Assembly (NCBI GenBank): GCA_037132395.1
Contig: JBAXPC010000011.1
Location: 1-16,352, forward strand
Direction of reading: 5' to 3'
DNA from: SICB01 sp037132395
GTDB taxonomy: Bacteria; Patescibacteriota; Saccharimonadia; CAILAD01; BJGX01
DNA: 16,352 nt
A program made the translations under genes and the position numbers. The notes beneath the pieces are model-generated. The model saw only the letters and a list, made by a program, of their open reading frames with translations. It was not told the DNA's origin and did no database searches. Below, in pieces: positions 1 to 6,855 of the stretch. Position 1 is the first letter of the stretch. Each line of letters starts with the position of its first letter.

Positions 1-67
1 CTTGCCAATATCATCCCATTATTAAGGCACAAAAACAAGTAATTTTAGGAGTGGTTTGGTTTGGTTA

Positions 68-96
68 TTGCGCAATAAGCCTAAATAGTTTATAAT
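68..96 (+). promoter_or_regulatory. Candidate promoter upstream of tRNA-Gly
   Basis: A TTGCGC hexamer at 68-73 is followed after 17 nt by a perfect TATAAT at 91-96. Transcription would start near 103 and run into tRNA-Gly at 220. The same stretch can also be read as an inverted repeat: AATAAGCCTA (74-83) can pair with TAGG plus CTTATT (107-118), followed by T-rich sequence, which would fit the terminator of a gene left of the window. I cannot decide between these readings. Positions 1-67 and 119-183 show nothing else I can assign. Confidence 0.4.
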
Positions 97-191
97 TTTT
101 AACTTGTAGGCGCTTATTTTTAGTCCTTGCACCTTTTTATTTCTTTTCATATCCCAAATTGATATTTTATTGTCAATTTGATTCAGAAAGC

Positions 192-210
192 TGGCGCACT
201 TTGTGCGCCA
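192..210. repeat. Perfect 8-bp hairpin before tRNA-Gly
   Basis: TGGCGCAC (192-199) and GTGCGCCA (203-210) form a perfect stem with a TTT loop. It can be extended by CAGAA-type sequence at 185-190 pairing with CTTCTG at 211-216. No T-run follows, so it is not a normal intrinsic terminator. It ends 9 nt before the mature tRNA-Gly 5' end and may be part of the pre-tRNA leader. Confidence 0.6.
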
Positions 211-219
211 CTTCTGTAT

Positions 220-294
220 GCGGGTATCGTATAATGATTATTACTCCTGCCTTCCAAGCAGGTGATGCGGGTTTGATTCCCGCTACCCGCTCCA
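220..294 (+). tRNA. tRNA-Gly (anticodon TCC)
   Basis: A full cloverleaf is visible. The acceptor stem GCGGGTA (220-226) pairs with TACCCGC (284-290), the discriminator is T291, and CCA is encoded at 292-294. The anticodon arm has a CTTCCAA loop with TCC at 253-255. The T-stem GCGGG/CCCGC is intact. Two normally invariant positions differ: the T-loop reads TTTGATT instead of TTCGATT (position 56 is T at 274), and the D-loop reads AATGATT where bacterial tRNA-Gly usually has AATGG (position 19 is A at 237). These two positions contact each other in folded tRNA, so G19-C56 appears to have become A19-U56. The other three tRNAs of the window keep G19 and C56. Confidence 0.95.
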
Positions 295-303
295 TAAAAA
301 ATT

Positions 304-320
304 ATCCCGCCTGTCGGGAT
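304..320. repeat. Short hairpin between tRNA-Gly and tRNA-Arg
   Basis: ATCCCG (304-309) and CGGGAT (315-320) form a 6-bp stem around CCTGT. TAATTT follows, which is too weak for a confident terminator call. It lies just before the TATAAT that precedes tRNA-Arg. Confidence 0.4.
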
Positions 321-336
321 TAATTTGTATCTGCGT

Positions 337-342
337 TATAAT
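337..342 (+). promoter_or_regulatory. -10 box for tRNA-Arg
   Basis: A perfect TATAAT ends 10 nt before the tRNA-Arg 5' end at 353, so transcription would start at or just before the mature tRNA. No convincing -35 hexamer is seen at the right distance. The transcript could continue through the two RNA elements to tRNA-His, since no terminator is visible before 839. Confidence 0.5.
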
Positions 343-352
343 AGCTATATAA

Positions 353-429
<77 letters not shown>

Positions 430-491
430 TGTGCTGATAATTTAGTTCGGGTTTTTCTTTTACAATTTTTGAGAAACCAAGACCCTTGCCT

Positions 492-610
492 TTTCTTCTT
501 CCACGATGGAACAAACCAAGACCTTAAAAGACTGTTTGTTACATCGAAAAGGAAGACAAGCTACGGAAGCCGGAGCAGAATTTGTTAAAATTATGCGTAG
601 ATTGTAAGTA
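492..610 (+). ncRNA. Unassigned tandem RNA element, copy 1
   Basis: Two consecutive hairpins. Hairpin I pairs TCTTCC (497-502) with GGAAGA (551-556), CGATG (504-508) with CATCG (542-546), and AACAAAC (510-516) with GTTTGTT (534-540), separated by a G/A mismatch and small loops. Hairpin II pairs ACAA (556-559) with TTGT (602-605), CTACG (561-565) with CGTAG (596-600), and an inner AATTT with AAATT. A GGAGCAG motif (572-578) lies on its 5' internal-loop side. Copy 3 near 15571 is almost identical over the whole element, while flanking DNA differs. An AAACCAAGACC direct repeat occurs at 474-484 and 514-524. I do not recognise the family; no plausible protein is encoded. Confidence 0.7.
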
Positions 611-630
611 GTATTGATTAATTCCTAGTT

Positions 631-750
631 TTTTCTTCTACGATGGAATAAACCAAGCCGTTAGGCTGTTTGTTACATCGAGAGGAGAACTGTTGCGATA
701 GTTGGAGTAAATTAGTGTAAACTAATTTTACGTAAACTTAAGCAATAGTT
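631..750 (+). ncRNA. Unassigned tandem RNA element, copy 2
   Basis: Same plan as copy 1, starting 20 nt after it. Hairpin I: CGATG (641-645) with CATCG (676-680), AATAAAC (647-653) with GTTTGTT (668-674, one T-G wobble), and apical AGCC (656-659) with GGCT (664-667) around GTTA. Hairpin II is diverged in sequence but still pairs: CTGTTGC (690-696) with GCAATAG (742-748), AGTT (700-703) with AACT (735-738), and a 10-bp apical stem at 707-716/721-731. The GGAG-type motif is present at 704-710. It ends 10 nt before tRNA-His, so it would form the 5' leader of that pre-tRNA. Confidence 0.68.
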
Positions 751-759
751 CGACGACGT

Positions 760-837
760 GGCGGGTGTAGCTCAGCTGGTTAGAGCGCCTGGTTGTGGTC
801 CAGGAGGTCGTGGGTTCAAGCCCCATCACTCGCCCCA
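760..837 (+). tRNA. tRNA-His (anticodon GTG)
   Basis: The acceptor stem GCGGGTG (761-767) pairs with CACTCGC (827-833). The discriminator is C834, with the extra G-1 at 760 encoded opposite it as expected for bacterial tRNA-His. CCA is encoded at 835-837. The anticodon loop TTGTGGT has GTG at 795-797, and the T-loop is TTCAAGC. It lies directly downstream of the tandem RNA element pair. Confidence 0.97.
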
Positions 838-838
838 T

Positions 839-871
839 TAAAAAAAGCCGAAGTTATTCGGCCTTTTTTAA
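839..871. terminator. Bidirectional intrinsic terminator
   Basis: GCCGAA (847-852), loop GTTA and TTCGGC (857-862) form the stem, with an A-run before it and a T-run (864-869) after it. It can therefore end the tRNA-His transcript on the + strand and the protein gene ending at 889 on the minus strand. Confidence 0.85.
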
Positions 872-888
872 TTAAACAAAATCAGTGA

Positions 889-1947
889 CTAAAAAGTACC
901 CCCCTCCTTGATACTATCTACTAGCCACCTAGCAGAAGCTGTATTATATATAATATTAAGCTCATTGCCGTTGGTGTACTGACTTGAACCATCGCGGAGC
1001 TTAAATAGTATATTGGCCTGTACCTTGTACCTGCTGAGATCTACCATTAGGCTGGTCAATATCCTAAAGCTAGCCGGGTAAACAACTGTTCGAGATTCTG
1101 CAGTGAGCTGATTAAAATCATATTCTTTTTGGAAGCCCTCTGTCATATACTGCCGGATAAGTGCTGCATTACCAGCCAAGTATGCATTAAGGTAATTGCC
1201 GGCTGTTGTCTCAGCTGCCTTTTTGTCGGCTGCTTCTTTCGCTGTCTGGGCCTGCTCGGCTGCCTGTTTAGACTTCACAGAAAGCTGGCCTGTAAGTATG
1301 GTCTTATTAGATTCGGAAAGTGCAGCTTGTATTTCAAAAGCCGAGGCCGGCATTACTTCGTTCAAAAACTTAGCATCATTTTTAAATTTTTCTGAGGCAG
1401 TTTTAGCTATCACCGATAAGTCTTTGAGCTTATCGGCTTCGCTGTCTGTAAAATCGATAATTTTATCAGCATACTGCGAAGACTCCAGCGTGTAATTGCC
1501 ATAGCTATCTAAGAACTCAGTATAATTTTCAATGTCTTGTGACTTGTACTTCAACTTTTGCGTATTAAACTTTTTTTCCGATACAGATTTATTCAGCTTT
1601 TTAAGCTCTAGATTATACTTATCGAAACTTGCTTGGTCTTGGATGGTACTAGTAAGACTCGCCAGCGAAGCAGCCTGCTGAGCTATAGAATGCCAGCCAT
1701 CGATGGCGGCTTGTTTATTACTGTTTTGGTTAGTAAAAAATATACCAAGGAATATTGCTAACCCAGCAGCCGCTATAGACAAGGCCATTGTGAGCCAAAA
1801 CCATGTTTTTTTATAAAACTTTTGATTCTTCTTGTTAGATTTTTTTGAACCAGCAGTTCCGCTTAGCAACTGAGCGCCATCACCTTCGCTAGATTCGTAC
1901 TTAGTATCTTGGCTATCCGGAGTATCTGTTGTATCTTCATTTGGCAC
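889..1947 (-). CDS. Single-pass membrane protein of unknown function
   Basis: A 352-residue protein that I cannot assign to a named family. Residues 1-47 are acidic, then Lys-rich and hydrophilic. One membrane segment covers about 48-71. The rest is Ala/Lys/Gln-rich and probably helical or coiled coil to about 245, followed by a compact C-terminal domain (about 247-352) whose pattern resembles NTF2-like folds; this is an inference. The basic stretch before the membrane segment suggests an outward-facing C-terminus. The start is GTG, supported by AAGGAG 8-9 nt upstream. It lies 19 bp behind mgtE and has its own SD, so it is probably cotranscribed with mgtE. It ends at a bidirectional terminator. 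Confidence 0.8.
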   Translation of the reverse strand: MPNEDTTDTPDSQDTKYESSEGDGAQLLSGTAGSKKSNKKNQKFYKKTWFWLTMALSIAAAGLAIFLGIFFTNQNSNKQAAIDGWHSIAQQAASLASLTSTIQDQASFDKYNLELKKLNKSVSEKKFNTQKLKYKSQDIENYTEFLDSYGNYTLESSQYADKIIDFTDSEADKLKDLSVIAKTASEKFKNDAKFLNEVMPASAFEIQAALSESNKTILTGQLSVKSKQAAEQAQTAKEAADKKAAETTAGNYLNAYLAGNAALIRQYMTEGFQKEYDFNQLTAESRTVVYPASFRILTSLMVDLSRYKVQANILFKLRDGSSQYTNGNELNIIYNTASARWLVDSIKEGGTF

Positions 1948-1966
1948 TGAAAGGTCTCCTTTTTGA

Positions 1967-3223
1967 TTATTTTAGCATCATTTGTGCTAGGCTCAAAAAC
2001 ACAAAGAAACCACCCACATCAGTACAAGTGGTTATAAATATGGTGGCCGATGTGGCCGGATCTTTGCCTAGCTTTTTCATTATTAGCGGTATCAAGGCAC
2101 CTGCAAAAGCAGCAATAAACAAATTTGATACCATCGCAATCGCAAGCACCAAGCCTAGCATCGGGTTTTTGTTAATAAAGATTGCGACCATAGCGACCAA
2201 AAAACCATTGATAAGACCATTGATTACACCTGCGCCTATCTCACGAATTATGTATTTGAAAGAATTTTTAAGACTAATCTCATTCATTACAATCCCGCGC
2301 ACTGTAACGGCTAAGGTCTGGGTTGCGGCATTACCACCCATACCAGCCACGATCGGCATATATACGGCTAGCAGCGTAAATTTTGATATGGTTCCCTCGT
2401 ACATACCAACAACAGAGGCAGCCATGAATGCAGTGCCAAGGTTGATGATAAGCCAAAGCCACCTGAATTTAACCTTGTCAAACATACTGTCAGAAGAGTT
2501 TTCCTCACGATTAACACCAGCTAAGCCATAGAGGTCATTGGTGCGTTTTTTATTGAGCAAGGATAACAAATCGTCGGAGTGGATGACACCAATAATATCT
2601 TCGTTTTCATCGAGTACCACTACCTTGTCGTGCGGGTGCTTCAAGAATGAGTCTATAACAGTATGTTCATCATTGTCATATCTTATGTGCGGTACTCGTT
2701 TGATATACTCATCAATTTTTTCTTTACCTTTGTGCATTGCCAAAACTGACCCCGGCAACTCGCCGAGTAACTTGCCGTTGTCAATTATGAATATCGAAGG
2801 GAATTTTCCGGTACGTTTTTCGTGTTCCTGGATATCTGCCGACAGATCTTCAAAGTGTGTTCCTGGCGGCGTTACTATATAATCTAGATTCATCAGACCA
2901 GCTGCTGTTTTAGGATTAAAGCTAAGTAGTAACTCTACTTTTTCTTTAGCGTCACCATCCAGTGATTCTGTCAAATGTTTAGCTCGGTGGTTTGGTAGCT
3001 CTTGTAATATGTCTGTGGCTTTGTCGGGGTCTAGGGTAGTTAAAATTTTAGCCAGATCAGAATTGTCTAATGACTTGACTATCTGCCTTCTAGTTTGGGC
3101 AGGCAGGGCTAGCAACACGAAGCCCTTGAGTGAATCATCTGTCTTCATAAAAACTTCAAATTTTTTAGATCGCGCTTTTTTGATTGAATCTAGGATTTTT
3201 TGGTCAATAATTGGTGATCGCAT
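1967..3223 (-). CDS. mgtE: MgtE-type magnesium transporter
   Basis: An inner-membrane Mg2+ channel/transporter of 418 residues, slightly shorter than typical MgtE. Residues about 30-110 match the helical MgtE N domain, 115-225 a CBS pair that senses cytosolic Mg2+, and 250-418 the five-helix pore domain. The family signature PIVAGMGGNAATQ is at 290-302. The conserved Asp of the last pore helix is at 402 within TTCTDVGGFF. The gene follows HU after 38 bp but has its own -10 box TATAAT only 6 nt before the ATG and no Shine-Dalgarno, so a leaderless mRNA is likely. No Mg2+ riboswitch could fit in such a leader. Confidence 0.95.
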   Translation of the reverse strand: MRSPIIDQKILDSIKKARSKKFEVFMKTDDSLKGFVLLALPAQTRRQIVKSLDNSDLAKILTTLDPDKATDILQELPNHRAKHLTESLDGDAKEKVELLLSFNPKTAAGLMNLDYIVTPPGTHFEDLSADIQEHEKRTGKFPSIFIIDNGKLLGELPGSVLAMHKGKEKIDEYIKRVPHIRYDNDEHTVIDSFLKHPHDKVVVLDENEDIIGVIHSDDLLSLLNKKRTNDLYGLAGVNREENSSDSMFDKVKFRWLWLIINLGTAFMAASVVGMYEGTISKFTLLAVYMPIVAGMGGNAATQTLAVTVRGIVMNEISLKNSFKYIIREIGAGVINGLINGFLVAMVAIFINKNPMLGLVLAIAMVSNLFIAAFAGALIPLIMKKLGKDPATSATIFITTCTDVGGFFVFLSLAQMMLK

Positions 3224-3229
3224 AGATGT

Positions 3230-3235
3230 ATTATA
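3230..3235 (-). promoter_or_regulatory. -10 box of mgtE (leaderless start)
   Basis: Reading the minus strand, TATAAT is followed by six bases (ACATCT) and then the mgtE ATG. A start about 7 nt after the hexamer falls on or next to the start codon. A second TATAAT lies upstream at 3258-3253, and no clear -35 is seen. Confidence 0.55.
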
Positions 3236-3261
3236 GGGCTTACGCTAAATAAATTATAGTG

Positions 3262-3543
3262 TTATCTTTTATTTTTTACAGCGCGCTTAAATTGCTCACC
3301 CGGCCTGAACTTAGGCAGAAGCATATCTTTAATTTGCATTGGTTCTTTAGTGATTGGATTAATTCCATTTCGTGCCTTTCGGTGTGCCGAATAAAAAGCT
3401 CCGAAGCCGCTAATAAGTACCTTATCGCCCTTGCCGACTTCCTTGCCTATCACAACCGTCATGGTATCAATAACTAGCTCTATTTTCTTTTTCGACAGCT
3501 TGGTTTTGTTGGCAATTTCTTGCACTAGTTCAGGTTTTATCAC
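3262..3543 (-). CDS. HU/IHF-family DNA-binding protein
   Basis: A 93-residue histone-like protein of the usual family length. The N-terminal helices (1-40) form the dimerisation body. GFGAF at 46-50 begins the beta-sheet saddle. The DNA-binding arm follows (about 54-70, RKARNGINPITKEP) and contains the conserved NP turn expected to intercalate DNA. The last residues are basic. Translation starts at GTG, preceded by a strong GGAGG about 9 nt upstream inside the end of the ymdB-like gene. One base separates the two genes, so they are translated from a shared mRNA. HU and IHF subunits cannot be told apart from this alone; HU homodimer is more likely. Confidence 0.93.
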   Translation of the reverse strand: MIKPELVQEIANKTKLSKKKIELVIDTMTVVIGKEVGKGDKVLISGFGAFYSAHRKARNGINPITKEPMQIKDMLLPKFRPGEQFKRAVKNKR

Positions 3544-3544
3544 C

Positions 3545-4339
3545 CTAGCTAACCTCCGTATTAATTAAAATCTGCTCGATACTGCGGGCTTTTGAGTCTG
3601 GGCCAATATCTATTAGTACCGAGCTAAATTGTACAATCCCAACTTTAGGCCAATCGAACTTATTAGGAAGCTGGTTGAGCCACTTTTCTATAATTATTTC
3701 TTTCTTAACACCCAGTACGGAATCTACCGGCCCCGTCATACCAACGTCACTAATACGAGCTGTACCACCAGGCAATACATTGGCATCGGCCGTGGCAACA
3801 TGGGTATGGCTACCAACGACGGCACTAACACGGCCATCCAAATAAAAGCCGATAGCAACTTTTTCGGAACTTAAATCGGCATGAAAATCTACAATAGTGG
3901 CAACCAGCTTTTCGTCTTTGTTATCTTCTAATATTGCGTCGATAACTTTTAGAGGGTGATCGAGCTGAGGACCATTAAAGGTTTGCCCTAGAACATTGAT
4001 AACCAATATATTGCCAAAAGGCGTCTTAGCAATCTGCCATCCCCTTCCCGGTGTTCGTCCGGGATAATTAGCTGGCCTAATGATATTCGAGTTGGGCCGG
4101 TTCATCATTTCGACACCTTCGGGCTTTTTAAAACTATGGTTGCCGCCGGTAAAGAAATCTACTCCGGCATCCTCAACTTCTTTTATAGCTTTAGCTGTAA
4201 TGCCATTGCCGGTACTCATATTTTCGGCCTGTGCAATTACAAAATCTATTTGCTTCTCTTCGATAAGTTTCGGTAAAACTTGCGCTACCGCCCGTCTCCC
4301 GATTTTTGCTACGATATCACCAATGTATAAAACTTTCAT
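3545..4339 (-). CDS. ymdB: YmdB-like metallophosphoesterase
   Basis: A 264-residue calcineurin-like phosphodiesterase of the TIGR00282/YmdB family, whose studied members hydrolyse cyclic nucleotides (cAMP, 2',3'-cNMP) with two metal ions. The metal ligands appear to be present: Asp8 in GDIV, Glu39-Asn40 in AENM, Asn67-His68 in GGNHSF, His153 in DFHAD, and His178 and His180 in GSHTHVATAD. The family motif RPANYPG is at 88-94. GNH is followed by SFKK rather than the more usual TWD, a change next to but not in the metal site. The ATG directly follows the rny stop codon with no gap. Adjacency to rny is the classic arrangement in Bacillus-like genomes and supports a shared role in RNA metabolism. 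Confidence 0.92.
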   Translation of the reverse strand: MKVLYIGDIVAKIGRRAVAQVLPKLIEEKQIDFVIAQAENMSTGNGITAKAIKEVEDAGVDFFTGGNHSFKKPEGVEMMNRPNSNIIRPANYPGRTPGRGWQIAKTPFGNILVINVLGQTFNGPQLDHPLKVIDAILEDNKDEKLVATIVDFHADLSSEKVAIGFYLDGRVSAVVGSHTHVATADANVLPGGTARISDVGMTGPVDSVLGVKKEIIIEKWLNQLPNKFDWPKVGIVQFSSVLIDIGPDSKARSIEQILINTEVS

Positions 4340-5863
4340 TTATTTAGCATACTCCTCGGCGCGTGTTTCGCGAATAATATTGACCTTAATGGTGCCAGGA
4401 TATTTAAGTGTTGCCTCAATTTTGGTGGCAATATCTCGAGCCAACTTAATGGCGCTGAGGTCGTCAATTTCTTCTGGGTCAACAAACACACGAATTTCTC
4501 TGCCGGCACTAATGGCATAGCTCTTTTTGATTCCGCTAAAAGCGTTGGTAACGTTTTCGAGCTCTGTCATGCGCTTGACGTAGTTTTCGAGCTTATCACC
4601 TCTGGCGCCAGGTCGACCACCACTTAAGGCATCGACAACTCTAACAATCAGAGCTTCTGGGGTAGTGGCTTCGATATCATCATGGTGTGCCTCGGCAGCA
4701 TGTGTAGTGGCTTCATCAAAGCCAGCCTTGCGCATCATATCGCCAGTAATATGGTGATGTTTACCTTCTATTTCATGACTAACGGCCTTGCCGAGGTCGT
4801 GCAAGAATGCTGCTGTGCGAGAAACCTGTACATCGGCTCCAATCTCTTCGGCAATCATTGCGGCCAGGTGAGCCATCTCGACAGAATGGTGCAAAACGTT
4901 CTGGCTATAGCTAGTACGGTACTTCAGCATTCCCATGGTATTAGATATTTCTGGCGGGAGGCCCATAACCTTCGCTTCGCGGGCAGCCTGTTCGCCAGCC
5001 TTCTTGATTTCATCATCGATTTCTTTTTGAGCCTTAATTACCACTTCTTCAATTTTTGCAGGATGAATCCGACCGTCAGCAATCAGTGCCTCGAGGGCTT
5101 TTTTGGCGACCTGTCTTCGTATTGGATTAAAGCCCGAGATTGTAATAACTCCGGGGCTTTCATCGATAATAACTTCGACTCCCGTGAGCCTTTCGAGGGC
5201 CTGAATATTGCGACCTTCCTTGCCAATTATTTTGCCCTTAACTTCGTCGTTTGGAATTGCAACAGTACTAATAGTTCGCTCTGTGGCAGTGCCTGTGGCC
5301 AGGCGCTCCATAGCGCTTGTCATTATCTCTTTGGCGGTTTCATCGGCGTTTTCGGTGGCATCACGCTTGCGCTTTTCAATATATTCGACCAAGTCATTTT
5401 TAATATCGCGTTCTGTCATTTCCATTAGTTTTGCCTGGGCATCTTCTTTTTTGAGCTTGGCTATCTTTTGGAGGTTTTCTTCTTGGCGAGTTCTGATGGC
5501 ACGAATCTCGTCCTTGATTGCTTCGATTTCCTTTTCGCTGCGATTAAGATTATCAGTACGTTTTTCGATTTGATCGATCTTGTTATCTAGTAGTGTTTCG
5601 CGGTCGGCAACACGCTTTTCAGATGCATCAAGTTTATTGCGTCTTTCACGTTCTTCTTTTTTAGATTCCTCGGCTATCTTAATGGCTTCTTCTTTAGCCT
5701 CCAGGACTTTCTTCTTGACTTCCTCTTTGGCTTCATCAAGCATTTTTTTGGCCTTATTATCGGCATCATTGGTCTTTTGTTTGGTAACTACTACATTGGC
5801 TCCATAGCCAACTCCCCCGCCTACCATAAGAGCAAGGATTGCATATATTAACAACATAAACAC
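4340..5863 (-). CDS. rny: Ribonuclease Y
   Basis: A membrane-anchored endoribonuclease that initiates mRNA decay, 507 residues, close to the usual ~520. The order is an N-terminal membrane helix (3-25), a long charged coiled coil (about 30-195), a KH RNA-binding domain with GKEGRNIQALE at 214-224, and an HD catalytic domain with HHSVEMAHL near 325 and the HD pair in HDLGK at 355-359. The open frame starts at GTG (5863), but an in-frame ATG at 5857 lies a better 9 nt after the AAAGG Shine-Dalgarno, so the true protein may be 505 residues. It is followed without gap by the ymdB-like gene and then HU. The 111-bp upstream gap is AT-rich and shows no convincing promoter. Confidence 0.95.
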   Translation of the reverse strand: MFMLLIYAILALMVGGGVGYGANVVVTKQKTNDADNKAKKMLDEAKEEVKKKVLEAKEEAIKIAEESKKEERERRNKLDASEKRVADRETLLDNKIDQIEKRTDNLNRSEKEIEAIKDEIRAIRTRQEENLQKIAKLKKEDAQAKLMEMTERDIKNDLVEYIEKRKRDATENADETAKEIMTSAMERLATGTATERTISTVAIPNDEVKGKIIGKEGRNIQALERLTGVEVIIDESPGVITISGFNPIRRQVAKKALEALIADGRIHPAKIEEVVIKAQKEIDDEIKKAGEQAAREAKVMGLPPEISNTMGMLKYRTSYSQNVLHHSVEMAHLAAMIAEEIGADVQVSRTAAFLHDLGKAVSHEIEGKHHHITGDMMRKAGFDEATTHAAEAHHDDIEATTPEALIVRVVDALSGGRPGARGDKLENYVKRMTELENVTNAFSGIKKSYAISAGREIRVFVDPEEIDDLSAIKLARDIATKIEATLKYPGTIKVNIIRETRAEEYAK

Positions 5864-5974
5864 CTACCTTTCTAAGTAGTGTTTTTACCCGTTTGTAAGC
5901 AAAAACTAATTATTGAAATCAAAATTTAAATACTTTTTTGTCTACTACTATTAAACATCTAAATGTACAATTCT

Positions 5975-6373
5975 TCAAGCTGAAGCTTTTTTGGATTTGG
6001 TAATATTTGGCTCGCTGCTGTACTTGGGCACGACATATTTGCCCAAATGCTGATTTTCTAGTTTTTCTAGCCCAAGCTCTATCCACTTATCAGATTCGGC
6101 CGATACTATTGGTATTGTCAGCCCGTAAGCCAGGGCGTTGGCAACCGTGGTGCCAATACGCAGGCCAGTAAAAGAGCCTTCTCCAGTATGAATTATAATG
6201 CCACCGATAGACTGCAAATCAGTACCTGCCGAGTCCATTAGATTGGTAATTTTACCAAGCAGCGTATCGGCTAGCTCCCGATGCGCTGGCCATTTGAGTT
6301 CTTTAACAATTTTTTTGTTATCTACTAAGTATAGCTCTGCTTCGGGTTTGTCGCTACGGATTGCCAGTATCAT
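5975..6373 (-). CDS. tsaB: Reduced TsaB-like protein (t6A synthesis)
   Basis: TsaB is the inactive ASKHA-fold partner that holds TsaD and TsaE in the complex making N6-threonylcarbamoyladenosine at A37 of ANN-decoding tRNAs. The family motif is clear (GEGSFTGLRIG, 64-74; usual form GPGSFTGLRIG), as is the N-terminal MILAI strand. The protein has only 132 residues against about 220-230 for E. coli or Bacillus TsaB, so most of the second lobe is missing. It ends in PKYSSEPNIT, which resembles the usual C-terminal strand, suggesting internal reduction rather than a frameshift. The start overlaps the tsaE stop in an ATGA, a sign of translational coupling. Confidence 0.85.
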   Translation of the reverse strand: MILAIRSDKPEAELYLVDNKKIVKELKWPAHRELADTLLGKITNLMDSAGTDLQSIGGIIIHTGEGSFTGLRIGTTVANALAYGLTIPIVSAESDKWIELGLEKLENQHLGKYVVPKYSSEPNITKSKKASA

Positions 6374-6855
6374 CGTTTGAGCTCCGAAATTATTGTTTGG
6401 GCAGCCTTGCCAAATCCAGATATTTCATAGCGTCGAGAGCTTGGACTTTCATAATGGCATTCAATGGTTAGGCGGTTGTCCGAGCTGTGCCCCGTAAAGT
6501 GCTGTGCCCACTCCACGCATACTATGGCCTTATCGTCGGCTAGAGCGTCGATTAGCTCGTTTTGGACTATTTCGTCATCATTGAGTCGATATAGGTCGAA
6601 GTGTTCGAGCTTGGTGCCATTAGGCGCCTCATAGCTAAGATGAATATTATAAGATGGGCTAGTAATTGTACGGGTTATGCCCAAACCTTTGCCAATAGCC
6701 TTTACCAGCGCAGTCTTACCGCCACCCAAGTCGCCGACTAATTCAATAAGAAACGGCGGGCTACAAAGTTTAGCCAACTTTAGGCCTAGATCTAAAGTAT
6801 GATCCAAGCTTTTTGAAGAATAGATTAATTTCTGTTCGGTATTCATATATTCCAT
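6370..6855 (-). CDS. tsaE: TsaE, ATPase of t6A synthesis
   Basis: A P-loop ATPase that drives the TsaB-TsaD complex in t6A tRNA modification. The Walker A motif GDLGGGKT is at 41-48, with Gly in place of the common Ala. SPSYNI (about 66-71), HFDLYRL (about 80-86) and VEWAQH (about 113-118) are the other family signatures. Length is 161 residues from 6855 or 158 from the ATG at 6846; neither has a strong Shine-Dalgarno. Because the first beta strand and helix (KLIYSS to LAKLC) are needed by the family, either start makes the gene overlap the end of the lamin-tail gene by about 77-86 bp, an unusually long same-strand overlap. tsaB follows with a 4-bp overlap. Confidence 0.93.
   Translation of the reverse strand: MEYMNTEQKLIYSSKSLDHTLDLGLKLAKLCSPPFLIELVGDLGGGKTALVKAIGKGLGITRTITSPSYNIHLSYEAPNGTKLEHFDLYRLNDDEIVQNELIDALADDKAIVCVEWAQHFTGHSSDNRLTIECHYESPSSRRYEISGFGKAAQTIISELKR

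Noticed and set aside
1929..2531. Plus-strand 200-residue ORF opposite mgtE
   Set aside because: Antisense shadow of a clearly conserved MgtE membrane domain; no independent evidence for coding.
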